Below are positions 1-8,723 of a stretch of 64,000 nucleotides of DNA, piece by piece; within the stretch, counting starts at the first letter, position 1, and every line of letters begins with the position of its first letter. The notes beneath the pieces are model-generated. The model made no database searches and was not told where the DNA came from. It was given only the letters and a program-made list of their open reading frames with translations. This stretch comes from Chitinophaga niastensis (lineage in GTDB: Bacteria > Bacteroidota > Bacteroidia > Chitinophagales > Chitinophagaceae). A program made the position numbers and the translations under genes. Where the stretch lies: the NCBI RefSeq assembly GCF_003014755.1, contig NZ_PYAW01000005.1:338320-402319 (forward strand), in the 5' to 3' direction.

Positions 1-1
1 A

Positions 2-550
2 GCCTCCGCACAGCAGGCTGGTGTAGCTACTGCTGCCAGTGGCTACCTGGTGGATAAAGATGGCAACATTGCACTGCCGCTGATTGGAAAGGTGAATGTA
101 AAAAGTAAATCTACTGATGAGGTACGGGATGACATTCAGGTCAAAGCAGCAGCTTTATATAAAGATCCTGTTGTGAATGTGCGTTTCGCGAATTTCAAAA
201 TTACAGTATTGGGTGAAGTGACAAGACCATCTTCCTATATTATGCCCAATGAAAAAGTGACCATATTGGATGCCCTGGGTGCTGCGGGAGACCTCACTAT
301 TTATGGAAAACGTGAAAATGTGTTATTGATCAGAGAAGCAGCGGGAAAGAAAGAATTTGTAAGATTTAATTTGAATAACAGTAATCTGTTTGCATCGCCT
401 TATTATTACCTGCATCAGGGAGATGTAGTGTATGTAGAACCGAATAAGAGCAAGATAGCCGCTACAGATATGCAACAGGTAAAAAGGATTTCAATAATGG
501 CTTCGGTGTTATCATTGTTGATTGTCATTGGCTCAAGGATAAACTTTTAA
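2..550 (+). CDS. Wza-like polysaccharide export outer-membrane protein, 5' end missing
   Basis: This is the C-terminal part of a polysaccharide biosynthesis/export protein, the channel that lets capsule or exopolysaccharide cross the outer membrane. The frame is open from the first bases of the window, so the GTG at 50 is internal and the true start lies upstream. The visible part has the end of the Poly_export domain (DKDGNIALPLIGKV), then an SLBB-type domain (ITVLGEVTRPSSYIMPNEKVTILDALGAAGD). It ends in a hydrophobic segment (SIMASVLSLLIVIGS) that could be the membrane-spanning helix seen in Wza-type proteins. Its stop codon overlaps the next start (TAATG at 548-552), which couples it to the Wzc-like gene. 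The family is clear; the missing N-terminus means a lipoprotein signal cannot be checked. Confidence 0.9.
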   Translation, partial: ASAQQAGVATAASGYLVDKDGNIALPLIGKVNVKSKSTDEVRDDIQVKAAALYKDPVVNVRFANFKITVLGEVTRPSSYIMPNEKVTILDALGAAGDLTIYGKRENVLLIREAAGKKEFVRFNLNNSNLFASPYYYLHQGDVVYVEPNKSKIAATDMQQVKRISIMASVLSLLIVIGSRINF

Positions 551-2958
551 TGTCCGGTATTATGCAGGAAAATCTATATCAACATTTAAACGGTAAGAAG
601 CCTTTGAACGGGCATTCTGGTACACAACATACAGATGAGCCGGCATCTACGCTGGATCTCAGGAAGATACTGGATAGCCTGATGGCCAACTGGTACTGGT
701 TTGTATTAAGCATTTTGCTTACCGGCTCCCTCGGCTTTACCTATTTGCGTTATGCTACACCTGCCTATAAGATCAACGCAAAAATACTGGTGGAAGACCA
801 GCAGAAAGGATCGGATATTCCGGGTGCTGAAATACTGCAACAGATGGAATTGTTTACCAGCAAGAGCAATGTAGACAATGAAATGGAAATTGTAAACTCC
901 CGTTCCCTCATGGAAAAGGTAGTGCGGGATGAACATCTTTATATCAACTATCTGATAGACGGGCATTTTAAGAAGTCTGAATTATATGTGAGTGTACCCT
1001 TTACCATGGAGTGGCAAACTTTACGGGATAGCTTGAAAATGATGACCTATGAGGTGAAGCCCGTTGGTACTACTGAATATCTGATCAGCCGGGAAAATGC
1101 ATTCAGTCGTAAAGCAAAGTGGAACGATACCATTCATTTGCCTGAAGGTATTTTGCAACTGAAGCGAAACAGGGAAGTAGCGCTGGACAGGGATCTCTAT
1201 ACCGTACAATTGAATTCTATAGACAAAACCGTCGCTGAATATCAACGGATGCTGGATGTGAATATTCCGAACAAACAGGTAAGTACTATAGATCTCACGC
1301 TTTCCGCTACCATTCCGGCTAAAGGAGAGGCTGTACTGAATAAACTGATAGATGCGTATTTGCATGCCAGCGTGGAAGATAAAAACCGTATTGCAGATAG
1401 TACTATTGCGTTTATAGATAAACGTTTGTTAATAGTAACAGGTGAGTTGTCGGGCGTGGAAAAAAACATACAGCACTTCAAGGAAGCTAATGAACTGGCT
1501 GATATTGGTGAACAGTCTCGCCAAATGGTAGCCGGCAGTGGTGATTTTCGTAAGCAGCTGATAGATCTGCAGGTGAAGCTTAACGTGGTACAATCGCTGG
1601 AACAATATGTAAAAGATGATAAAAACAACAAAAGAGTGGTACCTTCTGCTATTGTGGTGCAGGATCCGACTTTTGTGAGCATCGTTGAAAAATATAATAC
1701 CCTGCAGCTGGAACGGGAGCGGCTCTTATTATCCAGTACAGATGCTAACCCGCTAATCAGGAATATGGACGGGCAGTTGGCTGGTTTGCGCTTAGATCTG
1801 ATGCGGAATCTGGGCTCTTTTAAAAATGGCCTCCAGGTGAGTATTGATGAGCTCGAACGAAATTCAGGTATGTTGAATCAAAAGATAAAAAAGGTACCTT
1901 CTACTGAAAGGGTATTTCTGGATTATTCCCGGCAGCAGGCTATTAAGCAGGAACTGTATCTTTTTCTACTGAAAAAAAGGGAAGAATCAGCGATTACCAA
2001 ATCGTCCAATCTGGCTACAGCAAGGATAATAGATGCTGCCAAAAGTGACCCGAAGCCATATAAGCCCAAAGGTTTGTTTATATATCTGATCTCTTTTATC
2101 TTTGGTATGGCCTTTCCGGCCGGTATTTTATACCTGCGTGATGTACTCAGCCGCCGTATTACCGGAAGGGAACATATTACAAAGCTAACGCCGGCACCAA
2201 TTTTAGCGGAGATAGGTCATAATTACGGAGGACAGAAAGTAGTGGTAACGAAAGATACAAGAACTCCTTTAGCTGAGCAGTTTAGAGCCTTGCGCACCAA
2301 TCTGCAGTTTATTATGCCTAATCAGGAGGAAAAAGTAATTTTGCTTACATCCAGTATGAGTGGGGAAGGGAAATCCTTTGTGGCTACCAATCTGGCGGCT
2401 GTATTGGCCTTGTCTGGTAAAAAAGTGGTATTACTGGAACTGGATCTGCGGAAACCCAGGATTTCCGAGCAACTGGGGATCAGTAATCATATGGGATTCA
2501 GTACTTATGTAATTGGTAAATCTCCTTTAGAGACTATTATAAAGCCCTCTGGTATACATGATAACTGTTGGTTGATTTCCTCCGGCCCCATACCGCCAAA
2601 CCCGGCTGAATTGATGCTACTGGATAAAACTGCGCTGCTCTTTGCCGAATTACGTGAGCAATTTGACTACATTGTTGTAGATACCGCTCCGGTTGGGCTG
2701 GTGACCGATGCACAGTTACTGGGCAGATTCGCAGATGCTACGCTTTATCTGATGCGTCAGGGCTATACCTTCAAGGAACAGGCTAAATTGTCGAAAGATC
2801 TTTATAACAACAGGAAAATGCCCTGTCTTAACCTTATCATTAATGATGTAAAAACCTCCGGCAGCTATGGTTATGGCTACGGTTACGGCTATGGCTATAT
2901 GGATGATGAGGCAAATGGCAATGTCATAAAAAAGATCAAAAAAGTATTCAGCAAATAA
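550..2958 (+). CDS. Wzc-like polysaccharide co-polymerase with BY-kinase domain
   Basis: This 802-residue protein should be an inner-membrane tyrosine autokinase that controls chain length and export together with the Wza channel. An N-terminal Wzz-type domain follows a membrane helix at about 48-66, then a long coiled periplasmic region to about 470 and a second helix at about 508-530. The cytoplasmic kinase carries Walker A (SMSGEGKS, K608), Walker A' (LELDLRKP, D632) and Walker B (YIVVDTAP, D711). The tail alternates Tyr and Gly from about 773 to 783, giving six clustered tyrosines, the expected autophosphorylation cluster. The PHP phosphatase gene at 18611-19351 is the likely opposing enzyme. 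Confidence 0.95.
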   Translation: MSGIMQENLYQHLNGKKPLNGHSGTQHTDEPASTLDLRKILDSLMANWYWFVLSILLTGSLGFTYLRYATPAYKINAKILVEDQQKGSDIPGAEILQQMELFTSKSNVDNEMEIVNSRSLMEKVVRDEHLYINYLIDGHFKKSELYVSVPFTMEWQTLRDSLKMMTYEVKPVGTTEYLISRENAFSRKAKWNDTIHLPEGILQLKRNREVALDRDLYTVQLNSIDKTVAEYQRMLDVNIPNKQVSTIDLTLSATIPAKGEAVLNKLIDAYLHASVEDKNRIADSTIAFIDKRLLIVTGELSGVEKNIQHFKEANELADIGEQSRQMVAGSGDFRKQLIDLQVKLNVVQSLEQYVKDDKNNKRVVPSAIVVQDPTFVSIVEKYNTLQLERERLLLSSTDANPLIRNMDGQLAGLRLDLMRNLGSFKNGLQVSIDELERNSGMLNQKIKKVPSTERVFLDYSRQQAIKQELYLFLLKKREESAITKSSNLATARIIDAAKSDPKPYKPKGLFIYLISFIFGMAFPAGILYLRDVLSRRITGREHITKLTPAPILAEIGHNYGGQKVVVTKDTRTPLAEQFRALRTNLQFIMPNQEEKVILLTSSMSGEGKSFVATNLAAVLALSGKKVVLLELDLRKPRISEQLGISNHMGFSTYVIGKSPLETIIKPSGIHDNCWLISSGPIPPNPAELMLLDKTALLFAELREQFDYIVVDTAPVGLVTDAQLLGRFADATLYLMRQGYTFKEQAKLSKDLYNNRKMPCLNLIINDVKTSGSYGYGYGYGYGYMDDEANGNVIKKIKKVFSK

Positions 2959-2994
2959 TCATTAAACATCGAAAAAATAATAAACGATAACAAT

Positions 2995-4281
2995 ATGAAT
3001 CAGGATATCAAAATAGGAGTGATAGGATTAGGGTATGTTGGCTTGCCACTGGCAGTGGAATTTGCAAAAAAATTTAAAGTGATCGGCTTCGATATCAATG
3101 CTGCCAGAGTGCAGGACCTGAACATCGGCAATGATCATACATTGGAAGTATCTGCTGAAAAACTAAAGGAAGTACTGAGCGACTGTAGTACCTCTATTGG
3201 CTTGCACTGCACTAATGAACTGAACAAAATTGAATCCTGTAATTACTATATTGTTACGGTCCCTACTCCGGTAGACAAAAATAACCGTCCTGATCTGACA
3301 CCCTTATTCAAAGCGAGTGAAACAGTAGGGAAAGTACTGAAGAAAGGAGATATTGTAATATATGAATCAACTGTATATCCAGGTGTAACGGAAGATGAAT
3401 GTGTACCTGTACTGGAAAAAATATCCGGACTGGTATTCAACAAAGATTTTTTTGCAGGATATTCTCCTGAGCGGATCAATCCCGGTGATAAGGAACATAC
3501 TGTTGCCAAAATACTGAAAGTAACTTCCGGCTCTACACCGGAGGTAGCTGATAAAGTAGATCAGTTGTACCGTTCCGTAATCACCGCAGGCACGCATAAA
3601 GCCACCACTATCCGGGTAGCTGAAGCAGCGAAAGTAATTGAAAATGCCCAGCGCGATATAAACATCGCATTCGTGAATGAGCTGGCGAAAATATTTAATC
3701 GTTTGGGCATTGATACAGACGAAGTATTGAAAGCGGCAGGTACCAAATGGAACTTCCTGAATTTCAGACCAGGTTTGGTAGGTGGTCACTGTATTGGTGT
3801 AGATCCTTACTACCTGGCGCAAAAGGCACAGGAGGCCGGTTATCATCCGGAAATAATCCTCGCGGGAAGAAGGCTCAACGATAGTATGGGAGCGTACATT
3901 GCGCAGGAAGTAATTAAGCTCATGGTGAAGAAAGATATGCCGGTGAAAGGTGCTAAAATACTGGTACTGGGCATCACGTTCAAAGAAAACTGTCCGGATG
4001 TACGTAATACCAAAGTAGTGGATATTCTCAGTAACCTGGCAGATTACGGTACTGATATCACTGTATATGATCCCTGGGCTACCCCGGCGGAGGTATTGCA
4101 TGAATATGGCTGGAAGTCGCAGCAGGAGCTGAATGCCGCAGATGAGTATGACGCAGTGATCCTGGCGGTATCTCATAACGAATTTAAATCACTGGATATA
4201 AAGAAACTGTGCAAGCCGCGCGCTGTGATTTATGATGTGAAAGGCTTATTGCCTAAAGAAATTGTTGATGGCCGTTTATAA
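2995..4281 (+). CDS. UDP-sugar 6-dehydrogenase (UDP-N-acetylhexosamine type)
   Basis: This 428-residue enzyme should oxidise a UDP-hexose or UDP-N-acetylhexosamine to the uronic acid with two NAD+, supplying an acidic sugar for the polysaccharide. The N-terminal Rossmann motif GLGYVG is at 11-16. The active-site cysteine C266 sits in GLVGGHCIGVDPYYLA, and the C-terminal domain is complete. The size and the HCIGVDPYYL form resemble the WbpA/TviB group acting on UDP-GlcNAc or UDP-GalNAc rather than short Ugd enzymes, but substrate cannot be fixed from sequence. The next gene is an epimerase, the usual partner in the TviB-TviC and WbpO-WbpP pairs. It starts 36 bp after the kinase gene. Confidence 0.92.
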   Translation: MNQDIKIGVIGLGYVGLPLAVEFAKKFKVIGFDINAARVQDLNIGNDHTLEVSAEKLKEVLSDCSTSIGLHCTNELNKIESCNYYIVTVPTPVDKNNRPDLTPLFKASETVGKVLKKGDIVIYESTVYPGVTEDECVPVLEKISGLVFNKDFFAGYSPERINPGDKEHTVAKILKVTSGSTPEVADKVDQLYRSVITAGTHKATTIRVAEAAKVIENAQRDINIAFVNELAKIFNRLGIDTDEVLKAAGTKWNFLNFRPGLVGGHCIGVDPYYLAQKAQEAGYHPEIILAGRRLNDSMGAYIAQEVIKLMVKKDMPVKGAKILVLGITFKENCPDVRNTKVVDILSNLADYGTDITVYDPWATPAEVLHEYGWKSQQELNAADEYDAVILAVSHNEFKSLDIKKLCKPRAVIYDVKGLLPKEIVDGRL

Positions 4282-4297
4282 TCTCAAAGACATTATC

Positions 4298-5296
4298 ATG
4301 TACGAAACACAATATCATACAGGAAATATAATTAGCCAGTCCACTTTCCTGGTAACAGGCGGAGCAGGATTTATTGGTTCCAATATAGTTGAATACCTGT
4401 TGAAATACGGTGCACGCAAAGTGCGGGTGCTGGATAATTTTTCTACCGGCAGTGAGGAAAACCTGGCGCCCTTCAAAACAAATCCTGCTTTTGAACTGAT
4501 GACCGGCGACATCCGTAACCTGGATGATTGCAGGAAGGCTACAGAAGGAATAGACTATGTAACACATCAGGCAGCATTGGGCTCAGTACCCCGGTCTATT
4601 AATGATCCCATCACCACCAATGAGGTGAATGTAGCAGGACACCTGAATATGTTGGTGGCTGCACGGGATGCACAGGTAAAGCGGCTGGTATATGCCGCAA
4701 GTTCCAGCACCTACGGAGATCACCCCGGATTGCCCAAAGAAGAAGATAAGATCGGTAACCCATTGTCGCCATATGCCATTACTAAATATGTAAATGAGTT
4801 ATACGGCAGTGTATTTTCAAGAACCTACCAGTTTCATACAATCGGCTTGCGTTACTTTAACGTATTCGGACCGCGTCAAAACCCGCGTGGACCTTATGCT
4901 GCAGTGATCCCGCTTTTTATTGAATCCGCGCTGAAAGGAGAAGCCCCTTTTATCAATGGCGACGGAGAAACCAGCCGCGATTTCACATTCGTGGAAAATG
5001 CGGTACAGGCAAATATCAGGGCCTTACTGGCTACTGATATCAACACGCATACGGTGGTGAACATTGCCTTTGGTGAGCGAACCACATTAAACCAGTTATG
5101 GTACAGGATCACTGAACTGACAAATAAAAACATCACACCTGAATATCGCGAAGAGCGTGCAGGAGATGTAAAACATAGTTTGGCTGATATCAGCAAAGCT
5201 GGTTCCCTCATAGGTTACAAGCCTCACTATTCAGTACTGGACGGATTAAAGATAGCAGTAGAATGGTACGAAAAAAATTTACAAGCCAGTAAATAA
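4298..5296 (+). CDS. NAD-dependent UDP-sugar 4-epimerase (WbpP/TviC-like)
   Basis: This extended short-chain dehydrogenase probably interconverts a UDP-GlcNAc/GalNAc or uronate pair, feeding the same precursor pathway as the dehydrogenase before it. Seen directly: NAD-binding GGAGFIG at 21-27, the catalytic S/T-Y-K set (SSSTYG around 135-139 and YAITK, Y159 and K163), and conserved NVFGPRQNP in the substrate region. The open frame extends back to a TTG at 4262 inside the previous gene. The ATG at 4298 is preferred: it lies 16 bp after the upstream stop and gives 332 residues with a short lead into the Rossmann strand. The stop overlaps the next ATG by one base at 5296. Confidence 0.9.
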   Translation: MYETQYHTGNIISQSTFLVTGGAGFIGSNIVEYLLKYGARKVRVLDNFSTGSEENLAPFKTNPAFELMTGDIRNLDDCRKATEGIDYVTHQAALGSVPRSINDPITTNEVNVAGHLNMLVAARDAQVKRLVYAASSSTYGDHPGLPKEEDKIGNPLSPYAITKYVNELYGSVFSRTYQFHTIGLRYFNVFGPRQNPRGPYAAVIPLFIESALKGEAPFINGDGETSRDFTFVENAVQANIRALLATDINTHTVVNIAFGERTTLNQLWYRITELTNKNITPEYREERAGDVKHSLADISKAGSLIGYKPHYSVLDGLKIAVEWYEKNLQASK

Positions 5297-5838
5297 TGTT
5301 GAAATATAGTAAACCCGATTTGTTCAGGTATTATGGTAATACCGGATGGAGATCCTTTGCCCGGGGATGGAGAACACCGGGCTACCGATATATTTTCTTC
5401 TTCCGCCTGGCAGGCAGGAGCAGTGGGCTTTTGAAGCTTATTGCCCGCTTGCTGCTGAAAAAATACAGTATCCGTTATGGCATACAAATCCCGTATAACA
5501 CCAATATTGGAGAAGGATTTTATATCGGGCATTTTGGTACCATCGTAGTGAATGAGGGAGCCATCATTGGGAAAAACTGCAACATTGCCCAGGGTGTTAC
5601 CATCGGTCAGGCTAACCGGGGAAAAGGAAAGGGGGTGCCGGTGTTAGGCAATGAGGTATGGATCGGCGCCAACGCAGTGATTGTAGGGAATGTGAAAATA
5701 GGTAATGATGTATTGATTGCACCAAACGCATATGTAAATTTTGATGTGCCGGATCATTCCATTGTATTGGGAAACCCGGGAACCATACGCAGTAGCGAAG
5801 CTGCTACAGCTGCCTATATCAACAGGAAGATAGGATAG
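5296..5838 (+). CDS. Serine acetyltransferase-like hexapeptide acyltransferase
   Basis: This 180-residue protein resembles the CysE/left-handed beta-helix acyltransferases found in polysaccharide loci, which move acetyl groups from acetyl-CoA to sugars. The N-terminal part (about 1-60) is basic and hydrophobic. The rest is hexapeptide repeat (IGEGFYIGHFGTIVVN, IGKNCNIAQGVTIG, VWIGANAVIVGNVKIG) with the catalytic-type histidine in YIGHFGT. It lacks the long N-terminal helical domain of true cysteine-biosynthetic CysE, so a sugar acceptor is more likely than serine. It sits tightly between an epimerase and another hexapeptide protein inside the operon. Confidence 0.82.
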   Translation: MLKYSKPDLFRYYGNTGWRSFARGWRTPGYRYIFFFRLAGRSSGLLKLIARLLLKKYSIRYGIQIPYNTNIGEGFYIGHFGTIVVNEGAIIGKNCNIAQGVTIGQANRGKGKGVPVLGNEVWIGANAVIVGNVKIGNDVLIAPNAYVNFDVPDHSIVLGNPGTIRSSEAATAAYINRKIG

Positions 5839-5866
5839 CTTAGCTGCTGCTGTTGAAAAACCTTTT

Positions 5867-6460
5867 ATGAGTATAACCATATCCATGATCAGGCGAAAGC
5901 TGATCAATACCATTGTGCAATACCGCCTGGTAGCAAGAAAAGACGTGTCAGTAACGTTGGGCGAGGCCATGCGCTTCGTTGAAAAGCCAATTATAAAACT
6001 GGTGAAAGGTACCCGCTTACACATCGGTAAAAATGTAATTATCAATTCAGACAGGATCGGTTATCATCTCAACATGCATGCACCGTGTAAGTTATTGCTG
6101 GACAGAGCCGGCGGTGAAATCTTTATTGGTGATAACAGCCGCATACACGGTACCTGTATCCATGCATACAGCAAAATTACTATTGGAAAAAATTGCCTGA
6201 TCGCGGCTAATACCCAGATCATGGATGGCAATGGCCACGACCTCTCCTTTCCGGATGTCAGTAATCGCATCAACACGCATGGTACCGTGAAACCGGTTAG
6301 CATTGCTGATAACGTATGGATAGGTACCAACGTAGTAATTCTGCCCGGTGTAAACATCGGCGAAGGCAGTATTATTTCTGCCAATAGTGTAGTACATAAA
6401 GATATCCCTGCCATGAGCATCGCCGGCGGTAATCCTGCGGTGGTGATAAAACAATATTAA
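5867..6460 (+). CDS. Hexapeptide acyltransferase (WbbJ/LbH type)
   Basis: This 197-residue acyltransferase belongs to the maltose/galactoside O-acetyltransferase-like group and probably acetylates a polysaccharide sugar. Left-handed helix repeats run from about 50 to 190 (LHIGKNVIINS, IFIGDNSRIHGTCIHAY, ITIGKNCLIAANTQI, VWIGTNVVILPGVNIG). The C-terminal cap has the family form AGGNPAVVIK. A histidine in the MDGNGHDL stretch fits the usual catalytic position. It is the second such enzyme in a row, which suggests two acetylation sites or two acceptors. It ends two bases before the flippase start. Confidence 0.82.
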   Translation: MSITISMIRRKLINTIVQYRLVARKDVSVTLGEAMRFVEKPIIKLVKGTRLHIGKNVIINSDRIGYHLNMHAPCKLLLDRAGGEIFIGDNSRIHGTCIHAYSKITIGKNCLIAANTQIMDGNGHDLSFPDVSNRINTHGTVKPVSIADNVWIGTNVVILPGVNIGEGSIISANSVVHKDIPAMSIAGGNPAVVIKQY

Positions 6461-6462
6461 CA

Positions 6463-7683
6463 GTGAAACGATTTTCGAAGGAACATAAAACACTCATTAA
6501 AAACTTTGGTGCATTGTCTGTACTGCAGGGACTGAACATGGTTTTACCACTGATAACATTGCCTTACGTGTTACGTGTACTGGGCGCTGAAAAGTACGGT
6601 GTGATTGTTATTGCCAACTCTTTACTGGCGTACTTTCAAAGCTTTACTGATTTTAGCTTCAATATCACCGCTACGCGCGATGTGGCCGTGCATCGCCATA
6701 GCAACAAAATGCTGAGCCATATTTACAGCAGGGTGCTATCTACCAAAACAATGCTGGTATTAATATCATTCGGATTGTTTTTGCCGGTGGTGCTCCTGGT
6801 GCCACAATTTGCTGCTAATAAAACAGTATTCCTGCTTACATTTCCAGCTTTAGCAGGCTATGCGCTTTTCCCTGAATGGTTTTTTCAGGGGATGGAAGAA
6901 ATGAAATATATCACTATACTATCTGCCTGTATAAAAATATTTTTCACTATTTGTATTTTCTTTTTCATTCGGAAAGAGGCCGATTTTTTCCTGTATCCGC
7001 TTTTTAACGCACTTGGATATATCGGTGCCGGCCTGTTTGCACAATATCTCCTGATAACACGCTACAAGCTTCGGTTTAGCTTTATCGGGTGCTCAAGAAT
7101 ATTTGACGTCCTGAAGACTAACTTCAACATTTTTATCAACCAATTTCTACCTAATCTGTATAATAATTCTACTACTTTTTTACTGGGACTGATTGCCGGT
7201 AATGCAGCTGTAGGTGTGTACGGAGCGGCAAAGAGCCTTATTGAGGCAGCTAATACTTTTATTAGTATCCTTTCCCGCGTCTTTTTCCCATTCCTCAACA
7301 GAAATGGAGGCGCGTTTGAAAAATTCAAGAAGTTAATGCTGTTAACCGGCTTTGCTTTGTTTGCAGGCATTTGCGCCTTATCTAAGCCCATCACATTATT
7401 ATTTCATCTAAAAGGCAGCAATGCAGTATGGATGCTTTGTATCATGGCACTCAGCGTGCCTTTTATGAGCATGTATTATTGTTATGGCACCAATTATTTT
7501 ATTGTGAAACGCGAAGACCGCCTGGTGATGAAAAACACCGTGTATGCTTCTATTGCTGGTTTTATAATGGCTTTTCCGCTGATCATGGGCTTTGCCGGTA
7601 TAGGCGCTGCGTTAAACCTGGTAATAGCGAGAGGCATGATGGGTATAGGATTATGGTGGAAATATAAAACACATAAAAAATGA
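6463..7683 (+). CDS. Wzx-type polysaccharide flippase
   Basis: This 406-residue integral membrane protein of the oligosaccharide flippase (MOP/PST) superfamily should move undecaprenyl-linked repeat units across the inner membrane. It begins with the family pattern KNFGALSVLQGLNMVLPLITLPYVLRVLGAEKYG and is hydrophobic throughout, with roughly a dozen membrane segments. The start is GTG at 6463, two bases after the upstream stop; no ATG in frame gives a complete first helix. It ends in an ATGA overlap with the ATP-grasp gene. Together with the Wzy-like gene at 8720 it shows a Wzx/Wzy-dependent route. Confidence 0.9.
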   Translation: MKRFSKEHKTLIKNFGALSVLQGLNMVLPLITLPYVLRVLGAEKYGVIVIANSLLAYFQSFTDFSFNITATRDVAVHRHSNKMLSHIYSRVLSTKTMLVLISFGLFLPVVLLVPQFAANKTVFLLTFPALAGYALFPEWFFQGMEEMKYITILSACIKIFFTICIFFFIRKEADFFLYPLFNALGYIGAGLFAQYLLITRYKLRFSFIGCSRIFDVLKTNFNIFINQFLPNLYNNSTTFLLGLIAGNAAVGVYGAAKSLIEAANTFISILSRVFFPFLNRNGGAFEKFKKLMLLTGFALFAGICALSKPITLLFHLKGSNAVWMLCIMALSVPFMSMYYCYGTNYFIVKREDRLVMKNTVYASIAGFIMAFPLIMGFAGIGAALNLVIARGMMGIGLWWKYKTHKK

Positions 7684-8723
7684 AATTAGGTATACATCAT
7701 ACACCCGGCACTTTCAGCGACAGATGGATCGCTTACTGTGATGCTAACAGTATCCCATATAAAAAAGTGGACTGTTATGCAACAGATATTATCCAACAGC
7801 TGGAAAGCTGCGATGCCCTGCTCTGGCATTGGCACCATGCAGATGAGAAGGCAGTACTGTTTGCAAGGCAGCTAACTTATTCACTGGAAGCACAGGGGAA
7901 AAAAGTATTCCCTGACAGCGCCACCGCCTGGTACTTTGATGATAAGGTAGGTCAGAAATATCTGATGGAAGCGATTGGTTCACCACTGGTGCCTTCTTAT
8001 GTTTTTTACAATAAACAACAGGCGTTGGAATGGATAAATAACACCGCTTTCCCTAAAGTATTTAAGCTGAGAGGTGGCGCCGGATCTTCCAATGTAAAAC
8101 TGGTGAAGAGTGCGGTGGCGGCCCGGCAACTGACAAACAAGGCATTTGGCCGCGGATTCTCTGCCAGGGATCGTTTTAGCCGCTTTAATGATGCGGTGTG
8201 GAGGCTAAAACGTGATAAAAATATAACTGCTGTTGCTGGTATTATTAAAGGATTAGGGAGAGTTTTTTTACCTACTGCATTCGAAAAAATGCGTGGCCGC
8301 GAAAAAGGATATGTGTACTTCCAGGACTTTATGAAAGCCAATGATTACGATACACGCATTATTGCTATTGGCGGAAAAGCCTTTGCTATCAGGCGTTATA
8401 ATCGCGCAGGAGATTTTCGTGCATCCGGCAGCGGTGTAATCGGCTATGATAAAAAATTGTTTGATGAACGCTGCGTGCGCATTACACTGGATCTGGCTGC
8501 GCAACTAAAATCACAATCATTGGCGCTGGATTTCATCTTTGATGAACATAATACACCACTGATAGTAGAAATGAGTTATGGTTTTTCGATACAGGTGTAT
8601 GATGATTGCACCGGCTACTGGGATACTGATTTAAACTGGCATGCGGGACCATTTATACCGCAGCACTTTATGATAGATGATTTGCTGGCAGCAATAGCTG
8701 CTGATAAAATGAGTGTAACATGA
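7680..8723 (+). CDS. ATP-grasp domain protein in the polysaccharide operon
   Basis: This 347-residue protein looks like an ATP-grasp ligase. Near position 120 it has the ATP-binding lysine pattern FPKVFKLRGGAGSSNVKLVKS, and near the C-terminus a metal-binding strand (ALDFIFDEHNTPLIVEMSYGFS). The N-terminal pre-ATP-grasp domain has an unusual aromatic WHWHHAD stretch. ATP-grasp enzymes join a carboxylate to an amine or similar group through an acyl phosphate. Here the uronic acid made by the dehydrogenase would be an obvious carboxylate, but that is inference. It overlaps both neighbours by 4 bp, so it is part of the operon rather than a passenger. The substrate is unknown. Confidence 0.8.
   Translation: MKLGIHHTPGTFSDRWIAYCDANSIPYKKVDCYATDIIQQLESCDALLWHWHHADEKAVLFARQLTYSLEAQGKKVFPDSATAWYFDDKVGQKYLMEAIGSPLVPSYVFYNKQQALEWINNTAFPKVFKLRGGAGSSNVKLVKSAVAARQLTNKAFGRGFSARDRFSRFNDAVWRLKRDKNITAVAGIIKGLGRVFLPTAFEKMRGREKGYVYFQDFMKANDYDTRIIAIGGKAFAIRRYNRAGDFRASGSGVIGYDKKLFDERCVRITLDLAAQLKSQSLALDFIFDEHNTPLIVEMSYGFSIQVYDDCTGYWDTDLNWHAGPFIPQHFMIDDLLAAIAADKMSVT

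Noticed and set aside
3367..4176. 269-residue frame antisense to the UDP-sugar dehydrogenase
   Set aside because: Complete overlap with a well-supported gene and no domain.
4262..4297. TTG start for the epimerase inside the dehydrogenase gene
   Set aside because: The extra residues do not belong to the SDR fold and ATG at 4298 is properly spaced after the previous stop.
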